Below, one piece after another: positions 42,354-45,130 of a stretch of 45,130 nucleotides of DNA. Numbering within the stretch: position 1 is the stretch's first letter; every line of letters begins with the position of its first letter. The notes under the pieces are model-generated. The model was not told the origin of the DNA, made no database searches, and worked only from the letters and a program-made list of their open reading frames with translations. A program made the translations under genes and the position numbers. This DNA is from Candidatus Pelagibacter sp. (lineage in GTDB: Bacteria > Pseudomonadota > Alphaproteobacteria > Pelagibacterales > Pelagibacteraceae). The stretch spans positions 11,939 through 57,068 of the forward strand of contig PAGZ01000047.1 of assembly GCA_002704625.1 (NCBI GenBank), written 5' to 3'.

Positions 42354-42752
42354 TTATTCGTTTGATACAGTTTGATATATTGGGCGACCTTGACCATCTC
42401 CACCACAAAATCGACATTTAAGCATAGTTGTATTTTTACAACGCCAACAACCATTATTGCAATAAGTGCACTCAATATATCCAGTACCATCACAATAATG
42501 ACAGGGGGTAAATGATTTTGCTGAGTATAGATTTTTTAAAGCATTGGCTCGCCTTACTGCCAATTCTTTATAGTCAATATAATTTTCATAATAATAATCA
42601 TTATCATAGTAATCCGGTTGAGCCATTTGAACTGCACCAAGTTTTCTGGTAGTGCTAATGCTTCTTGTTTGGATTTTATAAAATGGAGTTATTAATGGTC
42701 TTATATAAGATTGCTGTAAAGCCATCATTCTTACTACTGTCATGAATCTCAT
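42354..42752 (-). CDS. DnaJ-type zinc-finger protein with mitochondrial-like presequence
   Basis: 132 residues. The N-terminal 40 residues contain six basic residues, many Ser/Thr and no Asp or Glu, and include a QTRSISTTRK block (28-37), all typical of mitochondrial targeting with an R-S-[IF]-S cleavage context. The C-terminal half has four CxxC pairs: C84-C87 (CHYCDGTG), C95-C98, C102-C105 and C113-C116 (CRFCGGDG), i.e. the zinc-finger part of DnaJ without a J domain, as in chloroplast BSD2-type chaperone helpers. It probably assists folding in a host organelle. Start chosen at the first ATG; later ones (42743, 42728) would shorten the presequence. Confidence 0.75.
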   Translation of the reverse strand: MRFMTVVRMMALQQSYIRPLITPFYKIQTRSISTTRKLGAVQMAQPDYYDNDYYYENYIDYKELAVRRANALKNLYSAKSFTPCHYCDGTGYIECTYCNNGCWRCKNTTMLKCRFCGGDGQGRPIYQTVSNE

Positions 42753-42877
42753 ATCTATACGATAATTTTATAAACCATAAACGCTTTATATACTTTACTA
42801 AAAAAATGAAGTTATGTTAATTAATATATTTATAATAAAACATAAGCAGCTCTTACTGGGCAAAATGTGTAAACAAC

Positions 42878-43171
42878 ATGATAGCGCATATAATAGCAGA
42901 TTCTTCTTTGAAAGAATATGTAATAAACGGATCACCTCCAGATAAAGGATTTATGTGGGATAGAAATGAAAAAATTGATAAATTGGCTGCATTGACAGAT
43001 AGTGATGGGCATAGTGGTGCATCATTTGCTTGTTGTATAAGAGAATGTCAAAAAAGATTAAAAATTTATGGAAATTTCAAAAGAAAGTTAAAAACAATTA
43101 CCATAATATATAGTAATTATGATAGATATTCAGGTATATTCAGATTTACATCTAGAAAAATTAGATCATAA
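42878..43171 (+). CDS. Small protein of unknown function
   Basis: 97 residues. GFMWDRNEKIDKLAALTDSDGHSGASFACCIRECQK (about 24-59) is a compact, conserved-looking core (GHSGASFA) that I think recurs in other giant viruses; no function is known to me. The last 35 residues are basic and their DNA overlaps the start of the phosphoesterase gene by 53 nt in another frame, so the tail may be a run-on after loss of an earlier stop. Confidence 0.55.
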   Translation: MIAHIIADSSLKEYVINGSPPDKGFMWDRNEKIDKLAALTDSDGHSGASFACCIRECQKRLKIYGNFKRKLKTITIIYSNYDRYSGIFRFTSRKIRS

Positions 43172-43886
43172 CATTGAATTGGAGAAATGTAGTGAAATAT
43201 TATTTTTAGCTGGTGATATTGGACGTATTGATGATTCAAAATATGAAGTTTTTCTAAATACGTGTTGCCATAAATGGAAGCTAGTCGTTTCAGTATTAGG
43301 CAATAATGAATATTACAGTACAACTGAAAGTATGGATGAACTGTTTATAAGATACAAGAAACTATATAGTAAATATAGTAATGCATATTTACTAGAACAA
43401 GAGTGTATAAATTTAGGTAATATAAATATTATAGGTACTACATCATGGGGGGATTTTCATAAAGGACACATTGGCGGTTCTCCTACCAAAATAATGCTAC
43501 GCACAGAAGAAGGTAATTTGAAACAAATTGGATGTGAAAATATAAACATCTTACATAAAAAATGTAAAAAATGGATATTAGATTCAATTGATAAATCTAA
43601 ATATAATATTATATTAACACATTTTCCATTAACATTAGAAAATGAACATGTTCGACAAAAAAAGCATAGATTAGAAAATAGAAAAGTATTAGATGAGTTT
43701 GGTTGTGAATTAGAGTTAACTGGTGATAACATAACTTGTATATCAGGACACACACACTATAGTCATAATTTTGTTAAAAATAATGTTCAATATATTTCTA
43801 ACCAATTTGGATATGATAAAGAGAAGGGTAAAACAAAATATAGTAAAAAGGGACAATTTATAATCTTTAAAGAGTCTAAGATATAA
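43119..43886 (+). CDS. Calcineurin-like metallophosphoesterase
   Basis: 255 residues. Metal-binding set: D9 and H11 in VYSDLHLE, GD (32-33) in LAGDIG, GNNEY in VLGNNEYYS, H in LTHFPLTLEN, and GHTH in ISGHTHYSHNF. The first strand begins right after the ATG at 43119, so this start is required even though it overlaps the preceding gene. Could be a phosphodiesterase, protein phosphatase or nucleotide pyrophosphatase; the substrate is not evident. Its TAA overlaps the next ATG (TAATG), so translational coupling or a shared transcript is possible. Confidence 0.9.
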   Translation: MIDIQVYSDLHLEKLDHNIELEKCSEILFLAGDIGRIDDSKYEVFLNTCCHKWKLVVSVLGNNEYYSTTESMDELFIRYKKLYSKYSNAYLLEQECINLGNINIIGTTSWGDFHKGHIGGSPTKIMLRTEEGNLKQIGCENINILHKKCKKWILDSIDKSKYNIILTHFPLTLENEHVRQKKHRLENRKVLDEFGCELELTGDNITCISGHTHYSHNFVKNNVQYISNQFGYDKEKGKTKYSKKGQFIIFKESKI

Positions 43887-44245
43887 TGGACAATAATGTT
43901 ATATTAGAAATAACAGAAAAAGTTTCTATTCCTGATATAACTAATGATGAGGCTCTAGCTAAGGCATTATTTCAAGAAGAACAAGTGGCTAGAAATCAAA
44001 TGTTTTATAATAAATCTATCTTAACAAAAGACGCATCAATAGGAGAGCGGTCTCACAAGAGTGTGTCGTGGTCAGAAGAAGTTAAGGAGCCATCAACGCG
44101 GAGGCCGAGGCGGTCGAGGAGATTGGCTTCGGATACGATAGTGGACCACAATATGATCAAAGATAAGTCCAGCAAGAGTGTTACTAGAGTTAATGCAGGA
44201 AATCGTGATAAAATAAATAGATTTAAAATGCAATTTACTAGATAA
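43886..44245 (+). CDS. Small Arg/Ser-rich hypothetical protein
   Basis: 119 residues. Acidic helical start (PDITNDEALAKALFQEEQVARN, about 14-35), then SVSWSEEVKEPSTRRPRRSRRL (about 58-79), basic and likely DNA- or RNA-binding or a nuclear-localisation signal. The DNA for the basic part (about 44080-44135) is unusually GC-rich. It begins 1 nt inside the stop of the phosphoesterase gene. Unknown family. Confidence 0.6.
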   Translation: MDNNVILEITEKVSIPDITNDEALAKALFQEEQVARNQMFYNKSILTKDASIGERSHKSVSWSEEVKEPSTRRPRRSRRLASDTIVDHNMIKDKSSKSVTRVNAGNRDKINRFKMQFTR

Positions 44246-44273
44246 ATATCTGTAGTAATAGTTAGTTATCTAG
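44238..44273. terminator. Hairpin containing both convergent stop codons
   Basis: CTAGATAA (44238-44245) and TTATCTAG (44266-44273) are perfect 8-bp arms. The left arm contains the TAA of the upstream gene and the right arm contains the stop of the SOD gene on the other strand. Confidence 0.6.
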
Positions 44274-44929
44274 TCTGCAATGCCAATAACTGCACAAGCA
44301 ATTCTTTCTCCAGCATTACCAGTTTTCAAAGATTCTTCATTATCACCTTTTCCAAGATCATCTTCATCTTTATGAATAATAATCATTCTACCTATTATTG
44401 ATTTTAAAGAGCGATGGTCGCATGAAAGATCTTTTACTGTTACACTACCCTTTGCGAAACCATCGTTTTTTGCTATAATATTACCCAAATCACCAGCATG
44501 TCTTTGTTTACTATGAGATCCTCCGTGCTGAGAATTAGTAGGATTAAAATGATTACAGCCACCAGCACAACCTTTTGATATATCACCACATCTATGAATG
44601 TGAAATCCGTGCTTTCCATCAGTTAAACCGCTTATATCATAACTTATTTTGCATTTGTTTCCTTTAGATTTAAAATGAATAATACCATTAATTGAAGTAA
44701 TATTTGATTTATTAGAATAATTATTGATAACAGCAGTAGCACGATAAACATTACCCTTAACTTGTTGACAATCTTTATATGGAGCACATGAACTTCTCAT
44801 AGTAAATCCCTTAACCCCACGTAAACATTGTTTTTGTGTGAATCTTCTAGGCAATTTAAATATTTTACTATCACTTTTTCTTTTACAAGTTTTTTGTTTT
44901 TTACTAGCTTTGCAGCAATTAACCGGCAT
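44270..44929 (-). CDS. Cu/Zn superoxide dismutase with Cys-rich N-terminal extension
   Basis: 219 residues; the SOD domain is about 58-219. All metal ligands are present: H110, H112, H127, H186 (copper) and H127, H135, H144, D147 (zinc), in GFHIHRCG, GCNHFNPTNSQHGG, RHAGDLGN and IIIHKDEDDLG. The substrate-guiding Arg (R209 in NAGERIAC) and the disulphide Cys pair (C114, C212) are kept. The first 57 residues are a Lys/Cys-rich extension (MPVNCCKASKKQKTC, SSCAPYKDC), not a clear signal peptide. It converts superoxide to peroxide and may protect the virus during oxidative stress. Related viral SODs occur in chloroviruses and Megavirus. Confidence 0.93.
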   Translation of the reverse strand: MPVNCCKASKKQKTCKRKSDSKIFKLPRRFTQKQCLRGVKGFTMRSSCAPYKDCQQVKGNVYRATAVINNYSNKSNITSINGIIHFKSKGNKCKISYDISGLTDGKHGFHIHRCGDISKGCAGGCNHFNPTNSQHGGSHSKQRHAGDLGNIIAKNDGFAKGSVTVKDLSCDHRSLKSIIGRMIIIHKDEDDLGKGDNEESLKTGNAGERIACAVIGIAD

Positions 44930-44962
44930 GTATTTATATAATATATAAAATTTATTAAAAAT

Positions 44963-45130
44963 CTATCTTGCTATCTGGAGGATAAATATATTGCCTGATG
45001 GATCCACATAACTTGTTGTATAATTATTTGATAGATCTAAATTATCTGGAGGAACATTGCCTGATAGATCCAGATAACTTGTTGTATAATTATCTGGAGG
45101 AAAAACATTGCCTGATGGATCCATAAAATT
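44963..45130 (-). CDS. 3' end of a repeat-encoding gene, cut by window edge
   Basis: An open frame on the minus strand runs from the right edge to a TAG at 44963-44965 (55 codons). It encodes near-repeats of D-[PL]-S-G-N-[VI]-F-P-P-D-N-Y-T-T-S-Y: copies start MDPSGNVFPPDNYTTSY, then LDLSGNVPPDN, a shortened LDLSNNYTTSY and VDPSGN. The DNA repeats (ATTGCCTGATGGATCC, ACTTGTTGTATAATTAT) keep frame, which supports coding. Likely the C-terminus of a Ser/Asn/Pro-rich structural or fibre-like protein. The start is outside the window. Confidence 0.6.
   Translation of the reverse strand, partial: NFMDPSGNVFPPDNYTTSYLDLSGNVPPDNLDLSNNYTTSYVDPSGNIFILQIAR

Noticed and set aside
44941..45130. Noncoding tandem repeats at the right edge
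   Set aside because: The minus strand is open throughout and the repeats keep frame, so coding is the better reading.
1..45130. CRISPR arrays, tRNA or rRNA genes, transposases
   Set aside because: No regularly spaced direct repeats, no cloverleaf-like segment in the short intergenic gaps and no transposase motif were seen by eye; a tRNAscan run would settle the tRNA point.

Overview
The window is a dense, AT-rich, intron-free stretch of a large eukaryotic DNA virus (Nucleocytoviricota). Family B DNA polymerase, PCNA, a D6/D11-type SNF2-like helicase, an Ulp1-like protease, RNase III and several small proteins that look like conserved Imitervirales genes all point there. Seven genes carry the Mimivirus-type early promoter octamer AAAATTGA 34-47 nt before the start codon. 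A light-harvesting chlorophyll-binding protein, a papain-like protease with an algal-type Cys-rich remnant, asparagine synthase and a Cu/Zn superoxide dismutase suggest a photosynthetic protist host. The best guess is an algal virus of the Mesomimiviridae type (Phaeocystis/Chrysochromulina/Organic Lake-like). That placement is inferred from gene content, not from a tree.

Layout. 1-5 kb: AlkB-like dioxygenase, a glycosyltransferase-like gene flanked by a 31-bp inverted repeat, and a very large protein of unknown function with a GC-rich Pro/Gln section and a basic tail. 5-13 kb: SWIB protein, cold-shock protein, casein-kinase-1-like kinase, Ski2/Mtr4-like RNA helicase, cathepsin, RNase II/R-like exonuclease. 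13-18 kb: cupin-like membrane protein, PCNA, coiled-coil protein, thymidylate synthase, virion-type membrane protein, C2H2 zinc-finger protein with a palindromic upstream region. 18-22.3 kb is the most accessory part: a SAM methyltransferase, an EcoRI-family restriction endonuclease convergent with a D12-class DNA adenine methyltransferase, a GC-rich zinc-ribbon orphan and the chlorophyll-binding protein. 22.3-30 kb: small conserved virus proteins, HAD phosphatase, asparagine synthase, Ulp1 protease. 30-38 kb: D6/D11-like helicase, RNase III, ERCC4 nuclease, thioredoxin, several membrane proteins and two half-size EamA-like transporters. 38-45 kb: DNA polymerase, a DnaJ-type zinc-finger protein with a mitochondrial-looking presequence, metallophosphoesterase, Cu/Zn SOD and, at the right edge, the 3' end of a repeat-encoding gene.

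How it fits together. The early-motif genes are those needed first: polymerase, PCNA, RNA helicase, SWIB protein and both halves of the restriction-modification pair. The pair could let the virus cut unmodified host or competitor DNA while protecting its own. RNase III, an RNB exonuclease and a Ski2-like helicase give an unusually complete RNA-turnover set. The chlorophyll protein, SOD, asparagine synthase, thymidylate synthase and mitochondrial-looking protein suggest manipulation of host photosynthesis, redox and nitrogen/nucleotide metabolism. Most convergent gene ends carry short perfect inverted repeats, as expected if mRNA ends form at hairpins as in Mimivirus. No tRNA, rRNA, CRISPR array, intein or transposase was seen. 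Apart from 17909-18367, no gene-free stretch exceeds 300 bases.
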